Shown here one piece after another: positions 1 through 10,175 of a DNA stretch of 64,000 bases. This DNA comes from Comamonas sp. GB3 AK4-5 (GTDB taxonomy: Bacteria > Pseudomonadota > Gammaproteobacteria > Burkholderiales > Burkholderiaceae_C), in contig NZ_CP166730.1 in NCBI RefSeq assembly GCF_041320665.1, positions 4,990,838 through 5,054,837 of the forward strand, written 5' to 3'. Each line of letters begins with the position of its first letter. Within the stretch, counting starts at the first letter, position 1. The position numbers and the translations under genes are program-made. The notes beneath the pieces are model-generated. The model did no database searches. It saw only the letters and a program-made list of their open reading frames with translations, and had not been told where the DNA came from.

Positions 1-16
1 TGCTATTCACACCACC

Positions 17-703
17 ATGTCCCTATTCGCCCACCTCACTCCCGATCTCACCCTGCCTGCGCCTGTGCTGGTGGTCGAAGATGACGCCTTCATTCGCCAG
101 CGCCTGGTGCGCATCATGGAACTGCTGGGCTACCACGACGATGCCCTGCTGCTGGCCGACACCCTGGCTGAAGCCCGCCGCATCACCGCCGAAACGCCTG
201 TGGCCCTGGCCCTGGTGGACCTGGGCCTGCCCGATGGCAATGGCATCGAGCTGATTGCCGAGCTGCGCAACGCCGACCCGGCCCTGGGCATTTTGGTGAT
301 TTCCGCCTGGAGCACCGAGGATGTGTTGCTGGGCGCGCTGCGCGCCGGCGCCACCGGCTATGTGCTCAAGGAGCGCGATGACCTCGAGGTCACCCTGTCC
401 ATACGCAGTGTGCTGCGTGGCGGGGCCCCCATAGACCCCTTTATTGCCCGCCGTATCATTGCCGAGCTGCGCCCCTCCGAGTCCCCCAAGGAACCCGAGG
501 CTGCAGAAGCCACGCTCAGCACCCGCGAGGCCCAGATCCTGGGCCTGGTGGCCGAGGGCCTGGCCAACCGCGAAATTGCCGAGCAGCTCCACCTCTCCCG
601 CTACACGGTCGAATGCCATATCAAGCACATCTACCGCAAGCTGGCCGTGTCGTCCCGCGTGCGCGCCATCAGCGAGGCCCGCTCACGCGGCCTGCTCGGC
701 TGA
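17..703 (+). CDS. NarL/FixJ-type response regulator
   Basis: A 228-residue two-component response regulator that probably activates or represses transcription when phosphorylated. Residues about 16-130 form the receiver: the acidic pair in VVEDD, the phosphoacceptor Asp in LVDLGLPDGNG and the conserved Lys in YVLKE are all present. Residues about 165-225 are a LuxR-type helix-turn-helix (LSTREAQIL, then GLANREIAEQL and TVECHIKHIYRKL). Its stop is two bases before the start of the sensor kinase gene, so the two form an operon and almost certainly a cognate pair. The genes controlled are not indicated by the sequence. The gene starts only 17 bases into the window, so its promoter is not visible. 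Confidence 0.93.
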   Translation: MSLFAHLTPDLTLPAPVLVVEDDAFIRQRLVRIMELLGYHDDALLLADTLAEARRITAETPVALALVDLGLPDGNGIELIAELRNADPALGILVISAWSTEDVLLGALRAGATGYVLKERDDLEVTLSIRSVLRGGAPIDPFIARRIIAELRPSESPKEPEAAEATLSTREAQILGLVAEGLANREIAEQLHLSRYTVECHIKHIYRKLAVSSRVRAISEARSRGLLG

Positions 704-705
704 AC

Positions 706-2643
706 ATGCTCTGGCGCTGGTGGCTATGGCTGCTGCTGTGCATGGCCTGGGCCGTACCCGCAGGGGCCCAGACGCCCGCCCAGCCTTCCTGCGCGCCGCG
801 CATTCTGTCCGTCCACGCCCAGCCCACCACGGGTGAAGGTCCGCCCCCGGCCGATGCCAACGCCGGAGACTGGACCGCTGTGCAACTGCCGGACCAGTGG
901 CAGCGCCGCTGGCCCGACCACGACGGCGCCGTCTGGTATCGCATGGATTGGCAACTGGACTGCCTGGACGCCGATGCCCCCATCGCCCTGGCGGTCGACT
1001 ACATGGTCATGGCCGGTGCGGTCTACCTCAACCAGGACCTGCTGTGGCGCGACCAGCACCTGCAGGAGCCGCTGTCGCGCAGCTGGAACCTGCCGCGCTA
1101 CGCGCTGCTGCCCACTTCCGCACTGCGCCCCGGGCTCAACCATATCTGGGTGCGGGTCCATGGGCTTGCCGCACAAACCCCCGGCCTGGGAGGCGTACAC
1201 CTGGGTGACCCCACCACGCTGTACCAGCGCCATACACAGCGTTGGTGGAACCAGCGCACCTTGCCCATTGCCAATCTGATGGTTTCCGGCGTGCTGGGCA
1301 CCTTGTTTCTGTGCGCCTGGCTGCTGCGCCGCTCCCACACTGTCTACGGCTGGTATGCCTTCAACTGTGCCTGCTGGGTGCTGTTCACCGCCAATATGCT
1401 GGCCACCGAGGCCTGGCCGTATCCGGGGACCATGGCCATGGCGCGCGCCAACCTGCTGTTGTTTGTGCTGTTTTGCTTCAGCTACTGCCTGTTCACCTGG
1501 CGCTATGGCGCACAGCGCTTTCCCCGGGTGGAGTGCGCGCTGTGGTGGGTCACCAGCCTGTCTTGTGCCTGTGCAGCCCTGGTGCCGGATACGCTGCTGC
1601 CCGTCCTCTCCCCCGTGACCCAGCTTTTCCTGCTGATTGCCCTGGTCAACAGCCTGCAATTCCCCTTCCATGCCTGGCGCACGCGCAAGCTGACCGATCT
1701 GGTCTACGCCCTGTGCCTGCTGGTCTGCATGGCCGCCGGGCTGCACGACATGGCCTTGCTCATGCACTGGACACAGGGCGCGCCATGGATTCCCTACACC
1801 GCCTTGCTCACCATGCTGGCCCTGTCGGTGATGCTGGGGCGTGAGGTCACACGCAATATGCAGCGCGTCGAGGGCTTCAACCAGGAGCTGACCGAGAGCG
1901 TGTCTCAGGCCTGCACCGAGCTCAGCCATACGCTGGAGCGCGAACACCAGCTGGCGCTGCGCCATTCGCGGCTGCAAGAGCGCATGCAGCTGACCCACGA
2001 CTTGCACGACAGCCTGGGCGGCGCACTGGTGCGCTCCATTGCCTATGTGCAGCAGGCCCCACAACCGCTGCCCAATACCCAGATACTGTCCATGCTGAAG
2101 CTGATGCGCGACGACCTGCGCCAGATGATCGACCACAGCACCAGCTCCCAGGCCGAAGTGCCTGCCACCCCGGTGGCCTGGGCAGCGCCGCTGCGCCACC
2201 GCTTCATGGGCCTTTTCGATGCGCTGGACATTGCCTCCCACTGGCTGATTCCTGCGCACTGGCAGCAGCCCCCCACCGCCTTGCAGTGCCTGAATCTGGC
2301 CCGGGTGGCAGAAGAGTCGCTGACCAATGTGCTCAAGCACAGCCAGGCCACCGAGGTATACATCGAGCTGCTACAGCCCTGGCCCCAGACGCTGCTGCTG
2401 CGGGTGCGCGACAACGGCGTGGGCTTTGATGTGGCGGCCGTGCACCAGCACAGCCTGGGTGTGGGCATGCGCAGCATGCGTGCGCGCCTGGAACGTTTTC
2501 AGGGCGGACTGCAGATACAGTCAGCACCAGGCGCTACGATTATCGAAGCACAGTTGCAGCTACAGGCCTGTGCAGCCAGCGCCCCCTCGCCTGCGGCGCC
2601 ACAGGCGCAGCAGGCTCTCAGCGCGGATCGACCGCCGCGATAA
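706..2643 (+). CDS. 7TM sensor histidine kinase (HisKA_3 type)
   Basis: A 645-residue membrane histidine kinase, partner of the preceding NarL-type regulator. An N-terminal signal segment ends near AGAQ. It is followed by a periplasmic beta-rich domain (about 25-205) resembling the extracellular sensor of 7TMR-DISM proteins, then about seven hydrophobic helices (about 210-410). A short coiled coil precedes the HisKA_3 dimerisation motif with phosphoacceptor His in [10 protein letters not shown]. The ATPase domain shows the N-box [11 protein letters not shown] and G-box DNGVGFD. The ATG at 706 follows the regulator stop by two bases; a longer upstream reading exists but overlaps the regulator. 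The last 26 bases overlap the convergent mnmA gene. The ligand is unknown; a carbohydrate-type ligand is only a family-level guess. Confidence 0.9.
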   Translation: MLWRWWLWLLLCMAWAVPAGAQTPAQPSCAPRILSVHAQPTTGEGPPPADANAGDWTAVQLPDQWQRRWPDHDGAVWYRMDWQLDCLDADAPIALAVDYMVMAGAVYLNQDLLWRDQHLQEPLSRSWNLPRYALLPTSALRPGLNHIWVRVHGLAAQTPGLGGVHLGDPTTLYQRHTQRWWNQRTLPIANLMVSGVLGTLFLCAWLLRRSHTVYGWYAFNCACWVLFTANMLATEAWPYPGTMAMARANLLLFVLFCFSYCLFTWRYGAQRFPRVECALWWVTSLSCACAALVPDTLLPVLSPVTQLFLLIALVNSLQFPFHAWRTRKLTDLVYALCLLVCMAAGLHDMALLMHWTQGAPWIPYTALLTMLALSVMLGREVTRNMQRVEGFNQELTESVSQACTELSHTLEREHQLALRHSRLQERMQLTHDLHDSLGGALVRSIAYVQQAPQPLPNTQILSMLKLMRDDLRQMIDHSTSSQAEVPATPVAWAAPLRHRFMGLFDALDIASHWLIPAHWQQPPTALQCLNLARVAEESLTNVLKHSQATEVYIELLQPWPQTLLLRVRDNGVGFDVAAVHQHSLGVGMRSMRARLERFQGGLQIQSAPGATIIEAQLQLQACAASAPSPAAPQAQQALSADRPPR

Positions 2644-3736
2644 TGCCGCCGCCCAGGCAGACATCCCCGTCGTACAGCACGGCCGACTGACCGGGCGTGA
2701 CGGCCCATTGCGCTTCGGGAAAGTCCAGGCGAAAGCCCTCGCTGGTGGCCTGCGAGATCAGCGCTGGCGAGTCCGGCTGGCGGTAACGGGTCTTGGACCC
2801 ATATTCCCGGCCTTCGGCAGGCGCATGGCCGGCCACCCAGCTGATCTGGTCGGCCAGCAGCGACTGTGACAGCAGCCAGGGGTGGTCATGGCCTTGCACC
2901 ACGCGCAAGGTGTTTTTGTCCAGCTCCTTGCGGGCCACAAACCAGGGCGCATGGTCGCCAGCGCCGCGCGCCGCGCCCTTTTCCTTGACACCGCCTATGC
3001 CCAGGCCGGAGCGCTGGCCCAGGGTGTAGAAGGACAGGCCCACATGCTTGCCCAGCTTGCGGTTGCGGTCGTCCAGAATGGGGCCCGGCTCCTTGCTGAT
3101 GTAGCGGTTCAGAAAGTCACGGAAAGGCCGCTCGCCAATGAAGCAGATGCCGGTGGAGTCTTTCTTCTTGGCATTGGGCAGGCCGATTTCCTCGGCAATG
3201 CGGCGCACCTCGGTCTTGCACAGCTCGCCCACAGGGAACATGGCTTTCGACAGCTGGCCCTGGCTCAGGCGGTGCAGAAAATAGCTCTGGTCCTTGGACG
3301 CATCCACCCCCTTGAGCAACTCGAACAGACCGGACTCGGGGTTCTGGCGCACGCGCGCATAGTGGCCGGTGGCGATTTTTTCCGCCCCCAGCCGCATGGC
3401 GTGGTCCAAAAAGGCCTTGAACTTGATCTCGGCATTGCACAGCACGTCCGGATTGGGCGTGCGGCCCGCCTGGTATTCGCGCAGGAACTCGGCGAACACC
3501 CGGTCCTTGTACTCGGCGGCGAAGTTCACATGCTCGATCTCGATACCGATCACGTCAGCCACCGCAGCCGCGTCCAGGAAATCCTGGCGGCTGGAGCAGA
3601 ACTCGCTGTCGTCGTCATCTTCCCAGTTCTTCATGAAGATGCCGACCACGTCATGGCCTTGCTGTTTCAACAGATGGGCCGTCACCGCGGAGTCCACGCC
3701 GCCCGAAAGTCCCACCACAACCCGATGTTTCGTCAT
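2618..3736 (-). CDS. mnmA: tRNA-specific 2-thiouridylase MnmA
   Basis: A 372-residue cytoplasmic enzyme that puts sulfur on C2 of the wobble uridine (U34) of tRNA-Lys, tRNA-Glu and tRNA-Gln, using ATP and sulfur relayed from IscS. The N-terminal PP-loop SGGVDS for ATP is intact. Both catalytic cysteines are visible, in DVLCN (about residue 105) and in GICFIG (about residue 202). Length and the C-terminal barrel region match the family. It is the last gene of a probable minus-strand run GNAT-NUDIX-mnmA, 67 bases after the NUDIX gene. Its 3' end overlaps the end of the convergent sensor kinase gene by 26 bases. mnmE, which acts on the same uridine at C5, is also in this window at 59.2 kb. Confidence 0.97.
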   Translation of the reverse strand: MTKHRVVVGLSGGVDSAVTAHLLKQQGHDVVGIFMKNWEDDDDSEFCSSRQDFLDAAAVADVIGIEIEHVNFAAEYKDRVFAEFLREYQAGRTPNPDVLCNAEIKFKAFLDHAMRLGAEKIATGHYARVRQNPESGLFELLKGVDASKDQSYFLHRLSQGQLSKAMFPVGELCKTEVRRIAEEIGLPNAKKKDSTGICFIGERPFRDFLNRYISKEPGPILDDRNRKLGKHVGLSFYTLGQRSGLGIGGVKEKGAARGAGDHAPWFVARKELDKNTLRVVQGHDHPWLLSQSLLADQISWVAGHAPAEGREYGSKTRYRQPDSPALISQATSEGFRLDFPEAQWAVTPGQSAVLYDGDVCLGGGIIAAVDPR

Positions 3737-3803
3737 AGCGGTGGATTATCCCAGCCCGCCAACAGGCAGGGGGCTGCGGGGATAAACAGGAGGTAGCCGT
3801 CGC

Positions 3804-4316
3804 TCAGGCCGCCGCCACAATCGGCACCGTAGGCTGGGGCGTGGAGAAAATGCTGGGATCGGCGTGGAACATGTCCAGGCCAAAGCGCTGGCCCGCCAGG
3901 TAGTCGCGCGCGCTTTGCAGTACCACGGGGCTGCGGTGGCGGGCGGCGCTGGCTTCCAGCTCTTCCAGCGTCATCCACAGGGTGCGAATGACGCCGTGGT
4001 CCAGCGCCCGGCCTTCGTGGAAGGCCCCCAGCTCACCGGTATAGGTGAAGCGCAGGTAGGTGATGTCCGAGCCGGTGCGGGTGCGCACAAAGCGGTTCAT
4101 GTACACGCCCACCAGCGCCGTGGGCGTGAAATCGTGTGCCGTCTCCTCCAGTACCTCGCGCACGCAGGCCTGGGTGGGCGTTTCCGCCGGATCCAGGTGG
4201 CCGGCCGGCATGTTCAGGCGCAGGCCGTCCGCCGTGTCTTCTTCCACGAGCAGAAAGCGGCCCTCGCGCTCGATCACGGCCGCTACGGTCACATTGGGTT
4301 TCCATCGATTGGGCAT
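3804..4316 (-). CDS. NUDIX hydrolase
   Basis: A 170-residue NUDIX-fold pyrophosphohydrolase; the nucleotide or other diphosphate substrate cannot be told. The Nudix box runs GHLDPAE, seven residues, REVLEETAH. The E and R positions that bind metal are kept, but the conserved Gly near the end of the box is Ala (EETAH rather than EExG). I chose the ATG at 4316 because MPNRWKPNVTVAAVIE begins the conserved fold. An ATG at 4334 is in frame, and neither has a strong Shine-Dalgarno site. In Burkholderiales this family commonly sits beside mnmA, as here, so a link to tRNA modification or housekeeping sanitation is possible but unproven. Confidence 0.85.
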   Translation of the reverse strand: MPNRWKPNVTVAAVIEREGRFLLVEEDTADGLRLNMPAGHLDPAETPTQACVREVLEETAHDFTPTALVGVYMNRFVRTRTGSDITYLRFTYTGELGAFHEGRALDHGVIRTLWMTLEELEASAARHRSPVVLQSARDYLAGQRFGLDMFHADPSIFSTPQPTVPIVAAA

Positions 4317-4416
4317 GGCGGGCATTATCACCATGCGGCCTGACTTCACCTGTCCAGAACCCCTGACGTTCGTGTCAGACGGTAGACAAGGCGGGCAGAA
4401 CCTGTTGGGCAGAGCT

Positions 4417-4950
4417 CTACCAGTGCCGCACCATGTAGACCGCATCCTCGCCATAGCTGCGCAAATGGGCCTGCTGCTGTCCGTCCTGCAGCGGATCCGG
4501 CACGAAGCCCTGGCGGGCCCAGTAGCGATCCGCCCCCTGCACCGCTACCAGGGCTGCCTGGCGCACGCCGCGCGCACTGGCCTGGTCGAGGGCGACCTGC
4601 AGCAGCTTGCGGGCCACGCCCTGGCCAGCCTGGGCCGGATTCACGGCCATGTCGTGCAGATACAGCACCGAGGCCTGTGGCAAGGCCGCAAAGTCGCCCT
4701 CCAATGGCGTGACCTTGCCATGACCGGACCAGTAAGCCGCCAGATAGGCCACCAGTTGCCCGCCCTGCTGCGCCGCCCAGGAGCAGTGGTGGGCCGCTTG
4801 CAGGCGGCGAGTGAAGACCGCTTCGCTTTCTGCAAAGTCCGCGCCATAGCACAGGGTCTGGATATGCAGCACGCCACCCACATCGGCCGGCGTGAGCGTG
4901 CGCAGCTGCAGGGAATGGCGAAGCGCAGTAGAGGCAACAGAATTCGACAT
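4417..4950 (-). CDS. GNAT-family N-acetyltransferase
   Basis: A 177-residue acetyltransferase that would move an acetyl group from acetyl-CoA to an amine. The acetyl-CoA pyrophosphate-binding motif is the AQAGQGVARKLL segment after the beta strand LYLHDMAV, at about residues 90-110. A later YWARQGF segment is typical of the C-terminal GNAT motif. The start at 4950 (MSNSVAST) drops a basic low-complexity extension that would otherwise be added. The gene is followed by the NUDIX gene 100 bases downstream on the same strand, and then by mnmA. The substrate is not predictable from sequence. Confidence 0.82.
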   Translation of the reverse strand: MSNSVASTALRHSLQLRTLTPADVGGVLHIQTLCYGADFAESEAVFTRRLQAAHHCSWAAQQGGQLVAYLAAYWSGHGKVTPLEGDFAALPQASVLYLHDMAVNPAQAGQGVARKLLQVALDQASARGVRQAALVAVQGADRYWARQGFVPDPLQDGQQQAHLRSYGEDAVYMVRHW

Positions 4951-5126
4951 GCAAGGATTATCGGCCGCGGCCCCAGCACAGGTCTTGCGCCGACGCAGTA
5001 GCCGCCGGCCGAACTTCGCTATCAATTTAATTGCAGACTATGCCCACCCCTCTGGCGATCCCGCATCGCAACTCCCAGATCGTGAAGCGGGGCAGACGCC
5101 GCAGACGCCTCAGGGGTGACTCCACC

Positions 5127-6155
5127 TCAATCCATCCACTCCGTGCGTATGGCGCCGATCTCCGCACCCAGCCCCAGGAAATGCTCGACCAGAAGCGGGT
5201 CGAAATGCAGCCCCGCCTGTGCACGCAGGTGGGCAAAGGCGTCTTCCACGCTCCACGCCTGCTTGTAGGGGCGCACCGTGGTCAGGGCATCGAACACATC
5301 GGCAATGGCCACGATGCGGGCCTCCAGCGGGATGTCGGTGCCCTCCAGGCCATGGGGATAGCCTTTGCCATCCCATTTTTCATGGTGGGTCAGCGCAATG
5401 GTGCGCGCCATCTGCAGCATGGGAAAAGCGTGCTCACCAATGATGTCCGCGCCCAGCTGCGGGTGGGAGCGCATGACGGTCCATTCCTCCGCATCCAGCG
5501 GCCCGGGCTTGAGCAGCACGGCATCGGGAATGCCGATCTTTCCCACATCGTGCATGGGGGCGGCATTGAACAGGTCTTCCACCCACTCGGGGCCACAGCC
5601 ATAGGCCTGGGCCAGGGCTCTGGCGTACAGGCTCATGCGGATCACATGCTTGCCGGTTTCGTTGTCCTTGTATTCCGCCGCGCGGCCCAGGCATTGCACG
5701 ATCTGCAGGCGCGACTGGCGCAGCGACTCGGCACGCACCAGCGACAGATGGGTGCGCACACGGGCCCGCACCACAGGCGCGCGCACGGGCTTGACGATGT
5801 AGTCCACCCCTCCCAGGGCAAAGCCGCGCTCCTCGTCCTCGCTGTCGGACAGGGCGGTGACAAAGATCACCGGAATGGCGGCCGTGGCGCTGTCGGCCTT
5901 GAGGTGCTGGCACACGGCGTAGCCATCCATGCCCGGCATCATCACGTCCAGCAAGATGAGGTCGGGCTTTTGCTGTGCTAGCTGCAGCGCCTTGGGGCCA
6001 TCGGTGGCAAACAGCAGGCGGTATTCATCCTGCAGCAGCTGGCGCAGCACATGCAGATTGGTGGGTTCGTCGTCCACCACCAGAATGCGCTTGCGCTGAT
6101 CCACCGGGGGCGCCGTCCTGGCATGGGCAGCAGCGGTTTCTAGGCGGGTATCCAT
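5127..6155 (-). CDS. HD-GYP response regulator (cyclic-di-GMP phosphodiesterase)
   Basis: A 342-residue two-domain regulator of the RpfG type. The receiver (about 22-140) has the acidic pair in VVDDEPT, phosphoacceptor Asp in LILLDVMMPGMDG and Lys in YIVKPV. The C-terminal HD-GYP domain has the metal-binding MHDVGKIGIPD motif, then HHEKWDGKGYP and IADVFDALTT, all the signatures of active enzymes that hydrolyse cyclic di-GMP. The start codon lies inside the last codons of the upstream hybrid kinase gene (16-base overlap), so the two are translationally coupled. That kinase carries its own Hpt domain and probably feeds phosphate to this receiver. The expected output is a lower cyclic-di-GMP pool when signalled. 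Confidence 0.93.
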   Translation of the reverse strand: MDTRLETAAAHARTAPPVDQRKRILVVDDEPTNLHVLRQLLQDEYRLLFATDGPKALQLAQQKPDLILLDVMMPGMDGYAVCQHLKADSATAAIPVIFVTALSDSEDEERGFALGGVDYIVKPVRAPVVRARVRTHLSLVRAESLRQSRLQIVQCLGRAAEYKDNETGKHVIRMSLYARALAQAYGCGPEWVEDLFNAAPMHDVGKIGIPDAVLLKPGPLDAEEWTVMRSHPQLGADIIGEHAFPMLQMARTIALTHHEKWDGKGYPHGLEGTDIPLEARIVAIADVFDALTTVRPYKQAWSVEDAFAHLRAQAGLHFDPLLVEHFLGLGAEIGAIRTEWMD

Positions 6156-9100
6156 TGTTTCTTCAAAGCATGTGCGCAGGCCAGGGCGCGGTCAAAGTCA
6201 AAAGCGTCCACCGCTTCTTGCAGTGGCAGCATGGCATCGGCAGGTAAATGCTGTTGCAGTGCGGCCAGCGCACCGGCCGCCAGTTCACCGCCTTCCAGCG
6301 CCTGGATGGTCTCCGCCAGCCATTGCTGCAGCTGGCCTACCGGCACCTGGGACATGGGGGGCTGGGCAACCAACGCTTCGCTGCTGCCCACGGCCCCCGG
6401 CTGCTGGGCCAGCAAGGCGTTCAGCTGCGCCAGGGCCTCGAACAGACCGCCCAGTTGCTGGTCGGCCTGCAAGCCGTCGGCCTGGCGGGCGGCGGCCTCC
6501 AGCGTGGAGGCCAGGGCGTAGAGCGCCGTCAGCGCCAGATTGCCTGCCGCACCACGCATGCGGTGGGCGCCACCGGCCAGGGCCTCCCAGTCTTCGGCCG
6601 CTCGCAGATCCTGCAGGCGGTGCACATGGCCGGGCTGCTCTTTGGCGAAGCGGCGCAGCGCCTTTTGCAGCACCTCCATGCTGCCCCAGCGCTGCAGGCC
6701 CACCGTCCAGTCGATGACATGGGCATCGACCATGGCCTGGCGTGAGGCTGCATGGGTGACGGGTACGGCCTCGCGCAGCTGGGCATCGATGCGCAGCACA
6801 CGGGCCATTTCGGCATACAGCTTGGACAACTCCAGCGGCTTGTTGGCAAAACCATCCATGCCGGCAGCGCTGGCGGCGCGGCGGTCTTCCTCCAGCACGC
6901 TGGCCGACAGCGCCACGATGGGCACCGGCATGCGCTTTTCCTGCACCTCCCAGGCGCGGATGGCGCGCGCGGCCTCCAGGCCGTCCATGCCGGGCATCTG
7001 CAGGTCCATCAGCACCAGATCGAAGCGCTGCTGCTGGAACAGGGCCAGCGCCTCGGCACCGTCACTGGCCAGGGTGACGCGGTGGTGGGCCTTGCCCAGG
7101 TGAATGTCCAGCAGCTCCAGGTTCTCGCGCACATCGTCGGCCGCCAGAATGCGCAGCGACGGCAGCTCGGCAAAGCGACGTGGGCTCGTGGCGTCGGGCC
7201 GCTCGCCCGGTAAAAGCGGCAGCACCACGCGAAAGACGCTGCCCGCGCCCTGTGCACTTTCCACTTCGATGCGCCCGCCCATCAACTCGGCCAGCTGGCG
7301 CGAGATGGTGGTGCCCAGCCCCGTGCCACCGTACTGGCGGGTGGTGGAGGCGTCGGCCTGGGCAAAGGGGTCGAAGATGCGGCGAATCTGCTCGGCCGCA
7401 ATGCCGATGCCGGTGTCCTGCACCGCCAGGCACAGCTGCCCATCGCGGTAGTCCACGGCCACGGTCACTCCGCCCTGCTCGGTGAACTTGACGGCATTGC
7501 CCACCAGGTTGATCAGAATCTGCTGCACACGCAGCGCATCGCCCACCAGGAATTCAGGGACGGCAGGGGCAAAGTCCTGCCGCAGATACAGGCCTTTTTT
7601 GTCGGCATTGATGCGCAGCGAGGCCAGGATCTGCTCACACAACTCGCGCGGACTGAAGGCTTCCTGCTCCAGCATCATGGCGCCCTTGTCCAGCTTGGCT
7701 GTGTCCAGGATGTCGTTGAGCAGGCGCAGCATGGAACGCGCCGAGTAGTGCACCGTGCTGAGGTAGCGCGATTGCTGGGTTTGCAGCGGGGTGTCCAGCA
7801 GCGCTTCGGTGAAGCCGATGATGGCGTTCATGGGCGTACGGATCTCGTGGCTCATATTGGCCAGGAAGGTGCTGCGCGCAGCGGCCGCGGCCTCGGCATG
7901 CTCCTTGGACAGCAGCAGCTCCTGCTCCATCTTGCGCCGCTCCGTCAGGTCGGTGATGAGCTGCACGATCTTGAATGGCTTGCCACCCGCATCCAGAATG
8001 GGGTGGTAGCTGCTTTGCACCCACAGCAGCCGTCCGCCCTGGCCCACGCACTGGTATTCGCCGCTCTCGGCCTTGCCGCTGCGCAGCGTCTGCCACAGCT
8101 GTTGGTAGCTGGAATCGGCCACACGCCCAGGCGTGCACAGCAGGCTGTGGGGCTGGCCCAGCAGCTCCTGCTCCGCGTAGCCAAACAATTGGCAGAAGTT
8201 GCCGTTGACCGATATCAGCCGGCCTTCCAGGTCGTACTCCACCACGGCCAGCGCGCTGTTGATGGCCGTCATCGTGCCCTCGAACTCGGCATTGCGGGCC
8301 TTGAGCGCGGTGTTGTCCATCATCACGCCATCGATCCACTGCAGCTGGCCGTCGGCCCCGTAGATGCCGCGCGCGCTTTCGGTCACCCAGCGCACACCGC
8401 CATCGCGGTGCAGGATGCGGTACTCCACGGTGTAGGGCTCGTTGTTTGCGATCGCATCGCACACCTGGCGGCTGAAAACGTCGGCATCATCCGGGTGCAG
8501 GATGTCGGCGAAGCATGCGCGTGCCTCCATGAAATCCTCTGGCAGCCAGCCCGTCAGCGTTTGCACCGAGCCCCCCAGAAACAGCGGTGCACCATGCCGG
8601 TCCTGCTGGCTGCGGAAGGTCACGCCGGGGATGTTGCTGATCAGCGTGCGGTGCTGCTTTTCGCTGTGACGCAGCGACTCCTCCATCTGCTTGCGGCTGC
8701 GAATATCGGTCAGAAAACCCACAAACAGCGGCATGCCCGGCAGCGGCACCCGTCCCAGCGCCAGGCGCACATCGACCAGGTAGCCGTCCTTGTGCAGAGC
8801 CTTCACCTCACGGCCCACACCGATGATGCTGGAATGCCCGGTCGCAATATGCCGGTGCAGATAGCCATCGTGCTCGCGCTGCATGGGCTGGGGCATGAGC
8901 ATGCTGACGTTCTTGCCAATGACCTCCTCGGCCTTCCAGCCCAGCAGGCGCTCGGCCGCGCCGTTGTAGGTGCTGACCAGGCCGTTGCCCTCGATCATGA
9001 TGATGGCGTCCACCGCCGTGTCCACCACGGCGCGCAGCCGGGTTTCGCTGCGCTGGACATCGCGGAAAAACTGGCGATAGCGCAGGCCCAGGTTCAGCAC

Positions 9101-9844
9101 CACCACGACCAGGCTGAGCACCAGCACAAAACCGGTCAGTGCCGCCACCATGCCGATGCGGCCACCGGCCACTGCGCTGCCCATGTCTTCTGGCACCACA
9201 TCCACATAGCGGATGGCAGCCATGGCGGTGTAATGCATACCAGCAATGGCCGTGCCCATGATGCTGCCGCCCAACAGGGTGGGCCACAGCTTGCGGCCGC
9301 TCTCCCCCAGGCGAAAGCGCACGCCCAGCGCAGCAGCGGCCAGCAGCACGCTCATGGCCACAGCCACTACCACCAGCAACGGGTCGTAGCGCATGAAGTC
9401 GCGCAGGTTGGAGGCCGCCATGCCGATGAAGTGCATGCTGCCTATGGCCACGCCCATCAACATGGCCGACAGCGCCAGCTGCCGACCAGAAATCTCCTCG
9501 CGCATCATCACCCGCAACGCCAGCCAGGAGGCCAGCAGAGCCGGCAAGGTGGACAACAAGGTGATCCACGGACTGAACGCGCTTTGTGCGCAAGGCCCAT
9601 AGGCCAGCATGCCCACAAAATGCATGCTCCAGATGCCGCCGCCCATGGCCAGCGCCCCGGTGCTCAATGCCGTGGTTCGCGCCCAGGCATGGGTGCTGCG
9701 CCGCGCCAGCACCGCCATCTGCAATGCCACCATGGCGGACAGCAGGGCAATGCCCAGAGAAATGGCCACCAGGGATGGGTCCATCCAGCTCCACAGCGGG
9801 GGGTTGAAGGCTTCGCCTTGCACAAAGAACAGATCCAGGATCAC
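6140..9844 (-). CDS. MHYT-PAS hybrid histidine kinase with REC and Hpt domains
   Basis: A 1,234-residue membrane phosphorelay kinase. The N-terminal MHYT domain (about 20-240) has repeated MHF/MHY motifs (WSMHFVGM, SMHFIGMAA, GMHYTAMAA) in membrane helices, thought to bind a metal and sense a small gas or redox ligand. Three PAS domains follow (about 275-650). The HisKA site is in NMSHEIRTPMNA, then the ATPase with DTGIGIA and GGTGLG. A receiver (about 900-1025) has phosphoacceptor Asp in VLMDLQMPGMDG, and an Hpt domain has its His in GAHRMRGAAGNL. The reading frame opens with GTG at 9844; an ATG at 9784 with a GGAG site five bases upstream is an equally good start. It is co-transcribed with the overlapping HD-GYP regulator. 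Confidence 0.92.
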   Translation of the reverse strand: MILDLFFVQGEAFNPPLWSWMDPSLVAISLGIALLSAMVALQMAVLARRSTHAWARTTALSTGALAMGGGIWSMHFVGMLAYGPCAQSAFSPWITLLSTLPALLASWLALRVMMREEISGRQLALSAMLMGVAIGSMHFIGMAASNLRDFMRYDPLLVVVAVAMSVLLAAAALGVRFRLGESGRKLWPTLLGGSIMGTAIAGMHYTAMAAIRYVDVVPEDMGSAVAGGRIGMVAALTGFVLVLSLVVVVLNLGLRYRQFFRDVQRSETRLRAVVDTAVDAIIMIEGNGLVSTYNGAAERLLGWKAEEVIGKNVSMLMPQPMQREHDGYLHRHIATGHSSIIGVGREVKALHKDGYLVDVRLALGRVPLPGMPLFVGFLTDIRSRKQMEESLRHSEKQHRTLISNIPGVTFRSQQDRHGAPLFLGGSVQTLTGWLPEDFMEARACFADILHPDDADVFSRQVCDAIANNEPYTVEYRILHRDGGVRWVTESARGIYGADGQLQWIDGVMMDNTALKARNAEFEGTMTAINSALAVVEYDLEGRLISVNGNFCQLFGYAEQELLGQPHSLLCTPGRVADSSYQQLWQTLRSGKAESGEYQCVGQGGRLLWVQSSYHPILDAGGKPFKIVQLITDLTERRKMEQELLLSKEHAEAAAAARSTFLANMSHEIRTPMNAIIGFTEALLDTPLQTQQSRYLSTVHYSARSMLRLLNDILDTAKLDKGAMMLEQEAFSPRELCEQILASLRINADKKGLYLRQDFAPAVPEFLVGDALRVQQILINLVGNAVKFTEQGGVTVAVDYRDGQLCLAVQDTGIGIAAEQIRRIFDPFAQADASTTRQYGGTGLGTTISRQLAELMGGRIEVESAQGAGSVFRVVLPLLPGERPDATSPRRFAELPSLRILAADDVRENLELLDIHLGKAHHRVTLASDGAEALALFQQQRFDLVLMDLQMPGMDGLEAARAIRAWEVQEKRMPVPIVALSASVLEEDRRAASAAGMDGFANKPLELSKLYAEMARVLRIDAQLREAVPVTHAASRQAMVDAHVIDWTVGLQRWGSMEVLQKALRRFAKEQPGHVHRLQDLRAAEDWEALAGGAHRMRGAAGNLALTALYALASTLEAAARQADGLQADQQLGGLFEALAQLNALLAQQPGAVGSSEALVAQPPMSQVPVGQLQQWLAETIQALEGGELAAGALAALQQHLPADAMLPLQEAVDAFDFDRALACAHALKKQWIPA

Positions 9845-10175
9845 GGTGGTCGCAGGCCGGTGAAATCACGAAAAGAATGCAGCGCCCCAAGGCGCTGCGC
9901 ACATGCGGTCCATAACCTTAGCCATGGCGCCGTAGCGGCGGTGATGCTGACATGCCACCCAGTTTCCTGTACAAATTTTTACAAATACCCATGAACAGGC
10001 CACGGAAAAGCGGAAGGGCGCTACCGATTGATTGTTCTTATCGAGCGCATTCCCCCTCGCAATTGGCCTTGGGCCAGCATGCCCTCTACCATGGCAACCA
10101 GCACATCTTCTTGCGCAGAGCCACCTCCAGCAGAAAGAATGAATCTCATTCCACAAGATTTTCGCGAGCACGCCC
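9845..10175. other. gene-free divergent control region
   Basis: 331 bases between the divergent MHYT kinase and the small membrane protein gene. I see no open frame with coding character. It holds a direct repeat TACAAAT at 9970-9976 and 9980-9986, exactly ten bases apart, in an AT-rich patch unlike its surroundings. That arrangement is suitable for a dimeric regulator binding one face of the helix. Promoters for both flanking genes must lie here, but I could not assign convincing -35/-10 pairs. Confidence 0.5.

Noticed and set aside
4334..4454. N-terminal extension of the NUDIX protein.
   Set aside because: The added residues are Arg/Cys-rich, without family match, and overlap the GNAT gene's end.
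7748..9994. A 748-codon plus-strand open frame opposite the MHYT kinase.
   Set aside because: Antisense shadow, His/Gln-rich, no recognisable domain.
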